Notes: generated from the sequence alone by a model not told the origin. 9,066 nt of DNA from Acidobacteriota bacterium (GCA_003224665.1 QHZM01000158.1:1-9066); one strand, 5' to 3'; positions 1-5,635 are shown, counted from the stretch's first letter. Translations and numbers: made by a program.

Positions 1-359
1 AGCTCGCGTGGCGAGGTGCGATCGACCTTCTCTACAGGCACCAAGAATCGGTACCCTCGCCGGGCCACGGTCTCCACATAACGCGGGTTGTCGGCCGAAT
101 CGCCCAGGGCCAGCCGCAGCCTCTGCATCGCCGCGTTGATGCTGTGGTCGAACTCGACGATCGTGTCGTTCGGCCAGAGCTTCTTTCGCACCTCCTCGCG
201 GGTAACCACTTCACCGGGGTGCGCGAGCAGCATCGTCAGGATCTGAAACGGTTGTTCCTGGAGTGTCATCGTTTGCTCGCCTTTGCTCAGCTCACCGGCT
301 CGAAGGTCAAGTTCGAATCCACTGAAGCGGACGATGTTGGAAGGTCGAGCAGTTTGCAT
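1..359 (-). CDS. Winged-helix (PhoB/OmpR C-terminal type) transcriptional regulator, N-terminal part
   Basis: Partial gene: 119 residues are visible and the frame is open to the left edge. Residues about 9-109 form a complete winged-helix DNA-binding domain of the Trans_reg_C type (the effector domain of PhoB, OmpR and CadC). Visible landmarks are FSGFELDLRAGEL (12-24), LQEQPFQIL (33-41), PGEVVTREEVRKKLWP (48-63), the likely recognition helix HSINAAMQRLRLALGD (72-87), and the wing RYVETVARRGYRF (93-105). The domain lies at the extreme N terminus with no receiver domain before it. In the CadC-like arrangement a membrane or sensor region follows; in Acidobacteriota relatives it is often a WD40/TolB-like or TPR region. 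That part lies outside the window. The ATG at 359 is preferred over an in-frame GTG at 392 because a good promoter has its -10 box at 383-388, between the two. There is no clear SD, which fits a short leader of roughly 16 bases. The target genes are unknown; the divergent metalloprotease-like gene is one candidate. Confidence 0.88.
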   Translation of the reverse strand, partial: MQTARPSNIVRFSGFELDLRAGELSKGEQTMTLQEQPFQILTMLLAHPGEVVTREEVRKKLWPNDTIVEFDHSINAAMQRLRLALGDSADNPRYVETVARRGYRFLVPVEKVDRTSPRE

Positions 360-382
360 CGAACTTTGCGAACGTTGGAGCG

Positions 383-411
383 ACTCTAGCACCCCTTTCG
401 AACCTAGTCAA
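383..411 (-). promoter_or_regulatory. Sigma-70 type promoter of the winged-helix regulator
   Basis: On the minus strand, TTGACT (406-411) and TAGAGT (383-388) are separated by exactly 17 bases. A second TTGACT lies 9 bases further upstream (415-420), so the -35 hexamer sits in a small direct repeat, TTGACTGGG TTGACTAGG, which could also be an operator half-site pair. Transcription would start near 376 and leave a very short leader before the ATG at 359. The same box type (TTGAC, 17 bases, TAGAxT) is seen before acpP. Confidence 0.6.
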
Positions 412-547
412 CCCAGTCAAGGGCCTCGCGAATCGAGCCTCAGCCGGCAGCTATAGGCTATGGAATCAGTTGGTTATGTTAATGACTCGCATATGACTGC
501 GATTTGATTCCCCTTGCATTGAGGTACTAGCCCACCTCCCTCAAGGT

Positions 548-580
548 CGCCCTCGTCCCGCCAGTGCGGGACGGAGGACG
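548..580 (+). promoter_or_regulatory. Hairpin that sequesters the SD of the metalloprotease-like gene
   Basis: The segment GTCCCGC (555-561), CAGT loop (562-565), GCGGGAC (566-572) is a perfect 7-bp hairpin. It extends by C554-G573 and then, after one bulged G574, by CCT (551-553) pairing with AGG (575-577). Past one C-A mismatch, CG (548-549) pairs with CG (579-580). The SD GGAGG (573-577) of the gene starting at 583 is therefore almost wholly inside the stem. Such a structure would lower translation unless melted, bound or remodelled. The pairing is read directly from the sequence; the regulatory role is inferred. Confidence 0.5.
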
Positions 581-582
581 CC

Positions 583-1266
583 ATGAGGAAGGCATTCGAA
601 AGTTTCCTGGTCTTGGGTTTCGCGTTCGGCGGCCCAGCTTACGCAGACACCCGACCAACGGCGAACAGTCCCGGAGACCCTGGGCTAACGGTCGCTGTGC
701 GGGTCTACGACTACGCTCGGGTACCGCGAGGGACGTTGGTTCGCGCGGGAAAGGAGACATCGAACATCTTCCGCGAAGTTGGAATCGAGGCGCGGTGGCT
801 CGTCTGCAGCCGGGCGGAGGACGAATTCCAGAGTGATCGGGGCTGTGAAGAACCGGTAGGGGCCGCAGACCTCCACTTGATTATCCTTGCCCGCGCCGGC
901 GCGGAGAGCCTGGCGTTCCGCGAGAGTGAGCTGGGTCGAGCGTCAGTGGCGACGCAAGCCGACAAGGGCGCGTACGCTCGCGTGTTCTACATTTATTACG
1001 ACCGCGTTTCGCATCTGGCCGAATATGGATATGCAACGGAAGCAAATATCCTGGCCCTTGGCATCGCCCATGAAATCGGCCACTTGCTCCTGTCCGAATT
1101 GGGCCATTCTGGGACTGGGATAATGTCGGCCAGGCTGGGGCCGAATGATTTGCGGCGGCTTGCCAAAGGGGACCTCCTTTTCTCGCCAGACCAAGCCAAG
1201 AAGATGAGGGAAAACGTCCGTTTCCGGATGCGGACAATGCTAACCAAGAGCGGATTTCCGGACTGA
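583..1266 (+). CDS. Secreted HExxH zinc metalloprotease-like protein
   Basis: Predicted 227-residue exported protein. Residues 1-21 look like a signal peptide: basic MRK, a hydrophobic stretch and a cleavage site after AYA. The mature part has a zinc-protease-like core: HEIGH (H163, E164, H167), a third likely ligand H175 in the LGHS stretch, and a GIM (179-181) resembling the Met-turn of metzincins. The spacing differs from the classical HExxHxxGxxH: the third histidine is two residues later and the glycine is displaced. Two mature cysteines (in LVCSR and RGCEE) could form a disulfide. Similar short proteins with signal peptide, HEIGHLLL and GHS..GIM recur in Acidobacteriota, where they are annotated as hypothetical; I know of no assigned substrate. 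The ATG has a strong SD (GGAGG, 573-577) five bases upstream, but it is buried in a hairpin. Protease activity is inferred from the motif only. Confidence 0.8.
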   Translation: MRKAFESFLVLGFAFGGPAYADTRPTANSPGDPGLTVAVRVYDYARVPRGTLVRAGKETSNIFREVGIEARWLVCSRAEDEFQSDRGCEEPVGAADLHLIILARAGAESLAFRESELGRASVATQADKGAYARVFYIYYDRVSHLAEYGYATEANILALGIAHEIGHLLLSELGHSGTGIMSARLGPNDLRRLAKGDLLFSPDQAKKMRENVRFRMRTMLTKSGFPD

Positions 1267-1314
1267 CTTCTTCTAAGTAAGCAGATTGGCCCATTTAATC
1301 GAATCGCTCTGTCT

Positions 1315-1344
1315 GGCCTCTAGTGCAATCTCAAATTGGAGGCC
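1315..1344 (+). terminator. Possible terminator hairpin after the metalloprotease-like gene
   Basis: GGCCTC (1315-1320) pairs with GAGGCC (1339-1344), and inside it CAAT (1326-1329) pairs with ATTG (1335-1338). The hairpin lies about 50 bases after the stop codon. There is no T-run after it, so a factor-independent terminator is weakly supported; it could also be a simple processing or stability hairpin. Confidence 0.25.
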
Positions 1345-1597
1345 GCGCCAGAAACGTTTCGTTTCGGCACTAACGCCCGCTCGCCAGATTCTCCCCCCGA
1401 CGTCGGCGCCTCAACCTAAGGAAGTACGGGCTCCGGGAATTTCTCCTCATGGGGACACAACCCGATGACGCCTACTCAAATAGGGCCTCAAGAAAAGACA
1501 AAAGTTTCTAAGCTCACACAGGCTAAGGGTGTGCACGCAGCATACCGAAATGTTACACTGCGCACGTTTTATGTTCCTGTTGTAGTGAAATTTTCTT

Positions 1598-1607
1598 GAG
1601 GAGGAAG
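1598..1607 (+). promoter_or_regulatory. Strong SD pointing to a CTG start at 1613
   Basis: The run GAGGAGGAAG is the best SD in this region. It lies about 20 bases before the ATG at 1628, too far for normal initiation, but about 6-7 bases before an in-frame CTG at 1613. This is the reason for choosing the CTG start. Confidence 0.5.
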
Positions 1608-1612
1608 CGAGC

Positions 1613-2092
1613 CTGAATAGCAAAAGAATGATTGCGCTGTGGGCGCTGATCGCGAGTTTCATATTCACCGGTCACAGTGTGAGCCGCGCAGCGGAGCGTA
1701 CTGCTACAATCAAAGGCTACCTGCTGGATTCTGCCTGCGCGTTTACAAAGAACCTCAAGAAACCTGTCAGCCCCGAGTGCGCCCTCGCCTGCGCCAAGGC
1801 CGGTTCCCCAATGGTGCTTCTGGCAGACGACGGAAAGCTCTACTGGCCGATTTCCGATTCCATCCCCGCCACCGGCCAAAACGAAAAGCTGATGGATTAC
1901 GCCGGGAAGAGAGTATCGGTGAGCGGGAAGGTTTACGAAAAGGGTGGGTCGCATGCCATCGTGATTGCGAAAGTGGAAGCGGCACCGGAAGCGAAGGTGC
2001 GGCGAGCCCGGGGAACTTCAACGAACGGCGCGGGCACGGCGAGCAGACCGCGCGAGGCCGCGCCTCGTGGCGCGCGGGAAGGGACGTTATGA
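1613..2092 (+). CDS. Small secreted cysteine-containing protein of unknown function
   Basis: Predicted exported protein of 159 residues if the CTG at 1613 is used, or 154 from the ATG at 1628. The longer form begins (M)NSKRMIALW, a typical signal-peptide start with basic residues before a hydrophobic core (about residues 6-18); cleavage is likely near SRAAE. The mature part starts with TATIKGYLLDSACAF, then PECALACAKAGSP (three cysteines in all: C42, C56, C60), a VLLADDGKLYWPISD segment, and AGKRVSVSGKVYEKGGSHAIVIAKVE, which looks like a small beta-barrel (OB-like) end. Proteins of this pattern are frequent in Acidobacteriota and have no known function; the cysteines suggest metal or disulfide chemistry. 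The last roughly 35 residues are low-complexity, rich in R, A and G, and may be a poorly conserved tail. The stop codon overlaps the fabG start as ATGA (2089-2092), so the two are probably translationally coupled. Confidence 0.75.
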   Translation: MNSKRMIALWALIASFIFTGHSVSRAAERTATIKGYLLDSACAFTKNLKKPVSPECALACAKAGSPMVLLADDGKLYWPISDSIPATGQNEKLMDYAGKRVSVSGKVYEKGGSHAIVIAKVEAAPEAKVRRARGTSTNGAGTASRPREAAPRGAREGTL

Positions 2093-2832
2093 ACTTTGAG
2101 GGTCGCGTGGCGCTGGTGACGGGCGCTTCCCAGGGCATCGGGAAAGCCTGCGCATTGCTCCTGGCGGAGGCGGGAGTCTCCGTGGCGCTCGGCAGCCGCA
2201 ACCTCGAGAAGCTTCAGGGCGTGGCCAAGGAAATCGAAGGCCACGGAGGAAAGGCGCTTGCGCTGGGCTTGGATGTCTCCAGCCCCGAGTCGGTGAAGGC
2301 GGCGGTGGCAAAAGTCCTCGAGACGTGGGGAAAGGTCGACATCCTGGTGAACAACGCGGGGATTACCCGGGATAACCTGGTCCTGCGGATGAAGCTGGCG
2401 GACTGGGAAGCGGTGATGCGCACCAACCTGGACGGGGCCTACCACTGTATTCAGGCGGTGCTGGCTGGCATGGTGCGGCAGAGGTACGGGCGGATTATCA
2501 ACATCACGTCCGTCGTGGCCCAGTCGGGGAACGCGGGCCAGGCGAACTACATCGCTTCCAAGGCCGGCCTGATCGGGTTGACCAAGGCGGTGGCGGCCGA
2601 AGTGGCCAGCCGGAATATCACGGTCAACGCGGTCGCGCCGGGGTTCATCTCGACGCCGATGACCGAAAAGCTTTCCGAAGAGGTGCAACACAAAATCCTG
2701 AGCGTGGTCCCGCTGGGCCGGATGGGCACGGACCGCGAGGTGGCGCAGGGCGTCAGGTTCCTCGCCTCCGACGAGGCGGGCTACATCACCGGGCACGTGC
2801 TGAACATCAACGGCGGGATGTACATGTCTTGA
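2089..2832 (+). CDS. fabG: 3-oxoacyl-ACP reductase (FabG), short-chain dehydrogenase
   Basis: A 247-residue classical short-chain dehydrogenase of the usual FabG length. FabG reduces 3-oxoacyl-ACP to (R)-3-hydroxyacyl-ACP with NADPH in the cytoplasmic type II fatty-acid cycle. The nucleotide-binding TGASQGIG is at 11-18, followed by NNAG (88-91). The active-site tetrad N113, S141, Y154, K158 is intact, with YIASK at 154-158. A PGFISTPM segment and a C-terminal SDEAGYITGHVLNINGGMYM tail are typical of FabG. The ATG overlaps the stop of the preceding gene (ATGA) and has an SD-like GGAAGGG (2077-2083) five bases upstream. The frame stays open far upstream inside the previous gene, but that part does not look like a dehydrogenase. 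The FabG role is supported by acpP and fabF directly downstream; other SDR substrates cannot be excluded from sequence alone. Confidence 0.93.
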   Translation: MNFEGRVALVTGASQGIGKACALLLAEAGVSVALGSRNLEKLQGVAKEIEGHGGKALALGLDVSSPESVKAAVAKVLETWGKVDILVNNAGITRDNLVLRMKLADWEAVMRTNLDGAYHCIQAVLAGMVRQRYGRIINITSVVAQSGNAGQANYIASKAGLIGLTKAVAAEVASRNITVNAVAPGFISTPMTEKLSEEVQHKILSVVPLGRMGTDREVAQGVRFLASDEAGYITGHVLNINGGMYMS

Positions 2833-2857
2833 GAGTAGTGCTAATCTCTCGAAGGCG

Positions 2858-2882
2858 GCCGGTGAGGGCCCGACGCACCGGC
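2858..2882 (+). terminator. Hairpin between fabG and acpP
   Basis: GCCGGTG (2858-2864) pairs perfectly with CACCGGC (2876-2882) around an 11-base loop that contains GGGCCC. CGAA before and TTCG after can add outer pairs past a bulge. No T-run follows. It lies 26 bases after the fabG stop and about 40 bases before the acpP promoter, so it may partly separate the two transcripts or protect the fabG 3' end. Confidence 0.35.
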
Positions 2883-2922
2883 TTCGATCACTCGTGATGG
2901 ACTGCACGCGTTTCCCATGCGC

Positions 2923-2951
2923 TTGACGCGTGCGGGTGCCAAAGTTAGAAT
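2923..2951 (+). promoter_or_regulatory. Sigma-70 type promoter of acpP
   Basis: TTGACG (2923-2928), a 17-base spacer and TAGAAT (2946-2951) form a near-consensus promoter. The start point would be near 2958, giving a leader of about 28 bases that carries the SD AGGAGGAG (2971-2978). It gives acpP-fabF, and possibly etfBA, expression independent of fabG, fitting the high demand for acyl carrier protein. Confidence 0.7.
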
Positions 2952-2985
2952 GCCGCGGCCACCCCACGTAAGGAGGAGCAGAGAG

Positions 2986-3234
2986 ATGGCTTCGCCCGAA
3001 GAAAAGGTCAAGCAAATCATCGTTGAACAACTCAGCGTCGATGAGGCCGAAGTCACGCCCACGGCGCACTTCGTGGACGATCTCGGAGCTGACTCGCTCG
3101 ACATCGTGGAGCTCGTGATGGCATTTGAGGAATCGTTCGAGATCGAAATCCCCGACGAAGACGCTGAAAAAATCCAGACGGTGAAAGACGCTATCGACTA
3201 CATCCAAGCCCACGCGAAAACCTCTAAAAACTGA
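2986..3234 (+). CDS. acpP: Acyl carrier protein
   Basis: An 82-residue acidic acyl carrier protein, close to the usual 75-85. It carries growing acyl chains as thioesters on 4'-phosphopantetheine and hands them between enzymes of type II fatty-acid synthesis. The attachment site is S37 in the GADSLD motif (34-39), preceded by FVDDL. Helix II continues as IVELVMAFEESFEIEIPDEDAEKI, followed by TVKDAIDYI, all typical of AcpP. The ATG at 2986 has a very good SD (AGGAGGAG, 2971-2978) seven bases upstream. An earlier in-frame ATG at 2917 lies upstream of the promoter and would add an arginine-rich segment unlike any ACP, so it is rejected. The gene is followed after 36 bases by fabF, the usual acpP-fabF arrangement. 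Confidence 0.97.
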   Translation: MASPEEKVKQIIVEQLSVDEAEVTPTAHFVDDLGADSLDIVELVMAFEESFEIEIPDEDAEKIQTVKDAIDYIQAHAKTSKN

Positions 3235-3270
3235 CCACCCCAGGGCAAGCCTTTGACGGAGGTACTTAGC

Positions 3271-4512
3271 TTGTCAAGAAGAGTCGTCGTGACAGGGGTG
3301 GGTCTGGTCAGCGCGCTCGGCGTCGGGACCGAGGAGACGTGGGCGAATATCCTGGCCGGCAAGAGCGGCGTGGGCACCATCACCCACTTCGACCCCACCG
3401 GCTTCCCCGCCACCATCGCCGCGGAAGTCAAGGGCTTTGACCCCATCCAGTTCATCGAGAAGAAAGAAGTAAAGAAGATGGGCCTGTTCATCCAGTTCGC
3501 CCTGGCGGCGTCGCAGTTTGCGATGGAGCATTCGGGGCTGAAAATCACGCCCTCGATAGCCGACCGGGCGGGCGTTTACATCGGATCGGGGATCGGCGGA
3601 TTCGATGTCATCGAGCGGGAGCATACGGCGCTCCTCAAGGGCGGGCCGCGCAAGATATCTCCCTTTTTCATTCCGGCATCCATCGTCAACCTCGCCTCCG
3701 GATTTGTTTCAATCCGCTGGGGGGCGAAGGGCCCGAACTCGGCCACATGCACCGCGTGCTCCTCGAGCGCGCACGCCGTCGGGGACGCTTACAGGCTGAT
3801 CCAACGATGCGACGCCGACGTCGTGATCTGCGGAGGCGCGGAAGGAGCCATTACCCCAATGTCCGTGGGAGGGTTTGGAGCGATGCGCGCGCTCTCGACG
3901 CGGAACTCGGAGCCCGAAAAGGCCAGCCGGCCCTTCGACCGCGACCGCGACGGCTTCGTGATCGGCGAGGGCGCGGGCATATTGATCCTCGAAGAACTCG
4001 GCTTCGCGGTCCGGCGCGGCGCGCCCATCCTGGCGGAAATCGTCGGCTACGGGATGTCCGGCGACGCCTTTCATATCACCGCGCCCTCGGAGGACGCCGA
4101 CGGCGCCGTGCGCGTGATGCGCAACACCCTCGCAGACGCCAAGGTCCTGCCCGAACAGGTGGGCTACGTGAACGCGCACGGAACCTCAACTCCCCATAAC
4201 GACCGCCTGGAAACCCTCGCGATCAAGAAAGTGTTCGGGGAATACGCGCGGAAGCTTCCCATCAGCTCCACCAAGTCCATGACCGGGCATCTGCTCGGCG
4301 GCGCGGGCGGGCTTGAGGCTGGCCTCACGGTCCTTGCCTTCCGCGACCAGATCCTGCCGCCTACTATCAATTACGAAAACCCGGACCCCGAGTGTGATCT
4401 GGACTACATCCCGAACAAGGCTCGCAAGGCCAGCATCGAATATGCCCTGTCCAACTCGTTCGGCTTCGGCGGCACCAACGCGGCCCTGTTGTTCAAGCGG
4501 TTTACAGGATGA
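3271..4512 (+). CDS. fabF: 3-oxoacyl-ACP synthase II (FabF)
   Basis: A 413-residue condensing enzyme, the same length as E. coli FabF, which joins malonyl-ACP to acyl-ACP with loss of CO2 to elongate the chain by two carbons. With the TTG at 3271 as start, the catalytic residues fall at the E. coli numbers: C163 (in TACSSSAHA), H303 (in NAHGTST) and H340 (in KSMTGH), with K335 also present. The C-terminal NSFGFGGTNA loop is intact. The TTG start gives MSRRVVVTGVGLVSALG, the standard FabF N terminus, and has SD GGAGG (3258-3262) eight bases upstream. A TTG at 3253 in the same frame lies before that SD and is less likely. One small difference is TPHNDRLE, where many homologues have TPxGD. It follows acpP closely and probably shares its transcript. 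Confidence 0.96.
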   Translation: MSRRVVVTGVGLVSALGVGTEETWANILAGKSGVGTITHFDPTGFPATIAAEVKGFDPIQFIEKKEVKKMGLFIQFALAASQFAMEHSGLKITPSIADRAGVYIGSGIGGFDVIEREHTALLKGGPRKISPFFIPASIVNLASGFVSIRWGAKGPNSATCTACSSSAHAVGDAYRLIQRCDADVVICGGAEGAITPMSVGGFGAMRALSTRNSEPEKASRPFDRDRDGFVIGEGAGILILEELGFAVRRGAPILAEIVGYGMSGDAFHITAPSEDADGAVRVMRNTLADAKVLPEQVGYVNAHGTSTPHNDRLETLAIKKVFGEYARKLPISSTKSMTGHLLGGAGGLEAGLTVLAFRDQILPPTINYENPDPECDLDYIPNKARKASIEYALSNSFGFGGTNAALLFKRFTG

Positions 4513-4590
4513 CGAGTGGACCTCGCCGTTTGCGGCAGCTTGTCTGATTTGCCCTTGCATTCATCCCGGGCACCCAGAAGCGTGCGGAGG

Positions 4591-4605
4591 CTCCGGCCGG
4601 CGGAG
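4591..4605 (+). terminator. GC-rich hairpin between fabF and etfB
   Basis: CTCCG (4591-4595) and CGGAG (4601-4605) form a short hairpin; outer AGG (4588-4590) can pair with CCT (4611-4613) past an internal loop. There is no T-run. It could be a weak terminator or processing site in the 128-base gap. I see no convincing promoter for etfB in the gap. Confidence 0.22.
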
Positions 4606-4640
4606 GGCCACCTGACGGCAGACTCCCCCCCGTCTCTTCA

Positions 4641-5426
4641 ATGACTGTGAAAATAATCGTTTGCCTGAAACAGGTCCCGGCGCGCGATGCCGTACTGAGG
4701 CTCAACGCGATTTCGACCTGGATTCAGGAGACCGACATCAACTTCGAGATCAACGAGCCGGACATCTACGCGCTCGAAGAAGCTCTGCGCCTGAAGGAGA
4801 AACTCGGCGGAGCAGTCGTCGTCTGCTCCCTCGGGCCGGCCCGCGCTCAGCAGTCCATCAAAGAAGCCCTGGCGAAAGGCGCAGACCGGGCGCTTCACCT
4901 CGAAGACCCGGCGTTCGAGGGCCTCGACCCCTTCGGCGCGGCGCGCGCTCTGGCCGCCGCCATCCAGAGGGAAAAACCCGACCTCGTCCTGACCGGCCTT
5001 CAGTCCGACGACGACGGGTACGCGCAGACCGGCGTAATCCTCGCTGAGCTGCTGGGGGTCCCGCACTCGACCATCATCATGGAGATTCAGACCGACGGGA
5101 AAACGCTGAAAGTCAAACGGGAGCTCGAAGCGGGCTGGTTCCAGTGGATCGAGCTGTCGCTGCCCGCCGTCCTCGCCATTCAGTCAGGGATTAACAAGCC
5201 CCGGTACGCCACCTTGAAGGGAATCATGGCGGCCAAGACGAAAACCATCGAGAAGCTGAACCTGGCCGGCCTGGGCTTGACGCGGGAAGCGGTGGCGCCG
5301 CGGCAAAAAATTTTGAAAGTCTATGTGCCTGTTAAAGCTTCACGGACGCAGTTCCTGGAGGGCAGCCCGAAAGAAATCGCGGCCCGGCTGGTGGACAAGC
5401 TCAAGAATGAGGCCCGGGTGGTCTAG
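4641..5426 (+). CDS. etfB: Electron transfer flavoprotein, beta subunit
   Basis: A 261-residue EtfB of normal length. With EtfA it forms the soluble FAD-containing heterodimer that accepts electrons, usually from acyl-CoA dehydrogenases, and passes them towards the quinone pool. Visible marks are the N-terminal strand KIIVCLKQVP (4-13), INEPDIYALEEALRLKE, the conserved nucleotide-binding stretch LTGLQSDDDGYAQTG (117-131), and LPAVLAIQSGINKPRYATLKGIM, the region before the C-terminal arm that contacts EtfA. The ATG at 4641 gives the standard start, but no SD is seen; the bases before it are pyrimidine-rich with a run of seven C. The stop TAG (5424-5426) lies inside the left end of an inverted-repeat element. 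Whether this ETF is a simple carrier or an electron-bifurcating type cannot be decided here. It follows fatty-acid synthesis genes, an unusual but sensible lipid-metabolism neighbourhood. Confidence 0.95.
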   Translation: MTVKIIVCLKQVPARDAVLRLNAISTWIQETDINFEINEPDIYALEEALRLKEKLGGAVVVCSLGPARAQQSIKEALAKGADRALHLEDPAFEGLDPFGAARALAAAIQREKPDLVLTGLQSDDDGYAQTGVILAELLGVPHSTIIMEIQTDGKTLKVKRELEAGWFQWIELSLPAVLAIQSGINKPRYATLKGIMAAKTKTIEKLNLAGLGLTREAVAPRQKILKVYVPVKASRTQFLEGSPKEIAARLVDKLKNEARVV

Positions 5427-5530
5427 TGCCGTTCCAACTATTTAGGCCTATTTCCGTGAGCAGCGTTTTCGAGCATTCTCAAAAGGCCTCGGCTTAGGCA
5501 TTTCGGCACATTAAGTTGGAACGGCACTAG
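5423..5530. repeat. 108-bp element with 17-bp perfect inverted ends (MITE-like)
   Basis: CTAGTGCCGTTCCAACT (5423-5439) is repeated as an exact reverse complement at 5514-5530. The 74 bases between them are AT-richer than the flanking genes and contain two AGGCCT palindromes. There is no coding capacity. It resembles a miniature inverted-repeat element or a large intergenic hairpin. Its first bases, CTAG, provide the TAG stop of etfB, so insertion or decay at the gene end may have set the present EtfB C terminus. Copies elsewhere in the genome are expected if it is mobile, but none other is in this window. Confidence 0.7.
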
Positions 5531-5569
5531 AAAACGTGCGGCGCTTCGAAGCCGGCAATAGGTAGCGGG

Positions 5570-5629
5570 GATCCCACTTAGCGGGATCTGCGGCCTTTCA
5601 GGACCAGTGCCGGCGCGAGGTAAGTGGGA
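5570..5629 (+). promoter_or_regulatory. Possible two-state leader RNA before etfA
   Basis: GATCCC (5570-5575) can pair with GGGATC (5583-5588) as a small hairpin. The overlapping TCCCACTTA (5572-5580) is also perfectly complementary to TAAGTGGGA (5621-5629), which contains most of the GGGAA SD (5626-5630) of etfA. The two pairings share TCCC (5572-5575) and exclude each other: the short hairpin leaves the SD free, the long helix hides it. The base pairing is seen directly; a switching role is inference. Confidence 0.35.
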
Positions 5630-5635
5630 ATTCCG

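Larger units (their letters stand above)
1267..1612. other. Intergenic region without a supported gene
   Basis: About 346 bases between the metalloprotease-like gene and the next secreted protein. I see no convincing coding region: the only plus-strand frame (1286-1468) has no SD and low-complexity composition. It holds a possible terminator hairpin near 1315-1344, and an imperfect hairpin at 1531-1565 in which CGCAG (1536-1540) pairs with CTGCG (1558-1562) and GTG (1531-1533) with CAC (1563-1565). A possible -10-like TACACT (1554-1559) has no good -35 partner. A promoter for the gene starting near 1613 must lie here, but I cannot place it with confidence. Confidence 0.5.

Noticed and set aside
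1320..1373. Possible second copy of the 5423-5530 element (TAGTGC at 1321-1326 and GCACTA at 1367-1372)
   Set aside because: Only six bases are inverted and the inner sequence does not match the 17-bp ends; too little to call a related element.
1286..1468. Sixty-residue plus-strand frame in the 1267-1612 gap
   Set aside because: No SD, no recognisable sequence, and it contains the hairpin near 1315-1344.
1531..1565. Imperfect hairpin and TACACT -10-like box before the secreted protein gene
   Set aside because: The stem has a two-base bulge and the box has no good -35 at 16-18 bases, so it is noted in the intergenic entry but not called a promoter.
1639..2088. N-terminal extension of fabG
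   Set aside because: The frame is open, but the extension overlaps a signal-peptide protein and encodes nothing dehydrogenase-like. The ATG at 2089 has an SD and gives the normal FabG length.
2917..2985. Longer ACP starting at 2917
   Set aside because: That ATG lies upstream of the acpP promoter, and the extra residues are arginine-rich and unlike any ACP. The ATG at 2986 has an ideal SD.
1933..3213. Long 426-residue minus-strand open frame opposite fabG and acpP
   Set aside because: It is the mirror of GC-rich codons in two well-identified plus-strand genes, crosses their gap and promoter, and its translation is H/R/D-rich with no recognisable domain.
3253..3270. TTG start of fabF at 3253
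   Set aside because: It precedes the GGAGG SD. The TTG at 3271 gives the standard MSRRVVVTG start and E. coli-numbered catalytic residues.
4618..4640. Run of seven C before etfB as a regulatory or slippage site
   Set aside because: It is upstream of the start, short, and has no SD or paired structure beyond a 4-bp stem; not enough to support a role.
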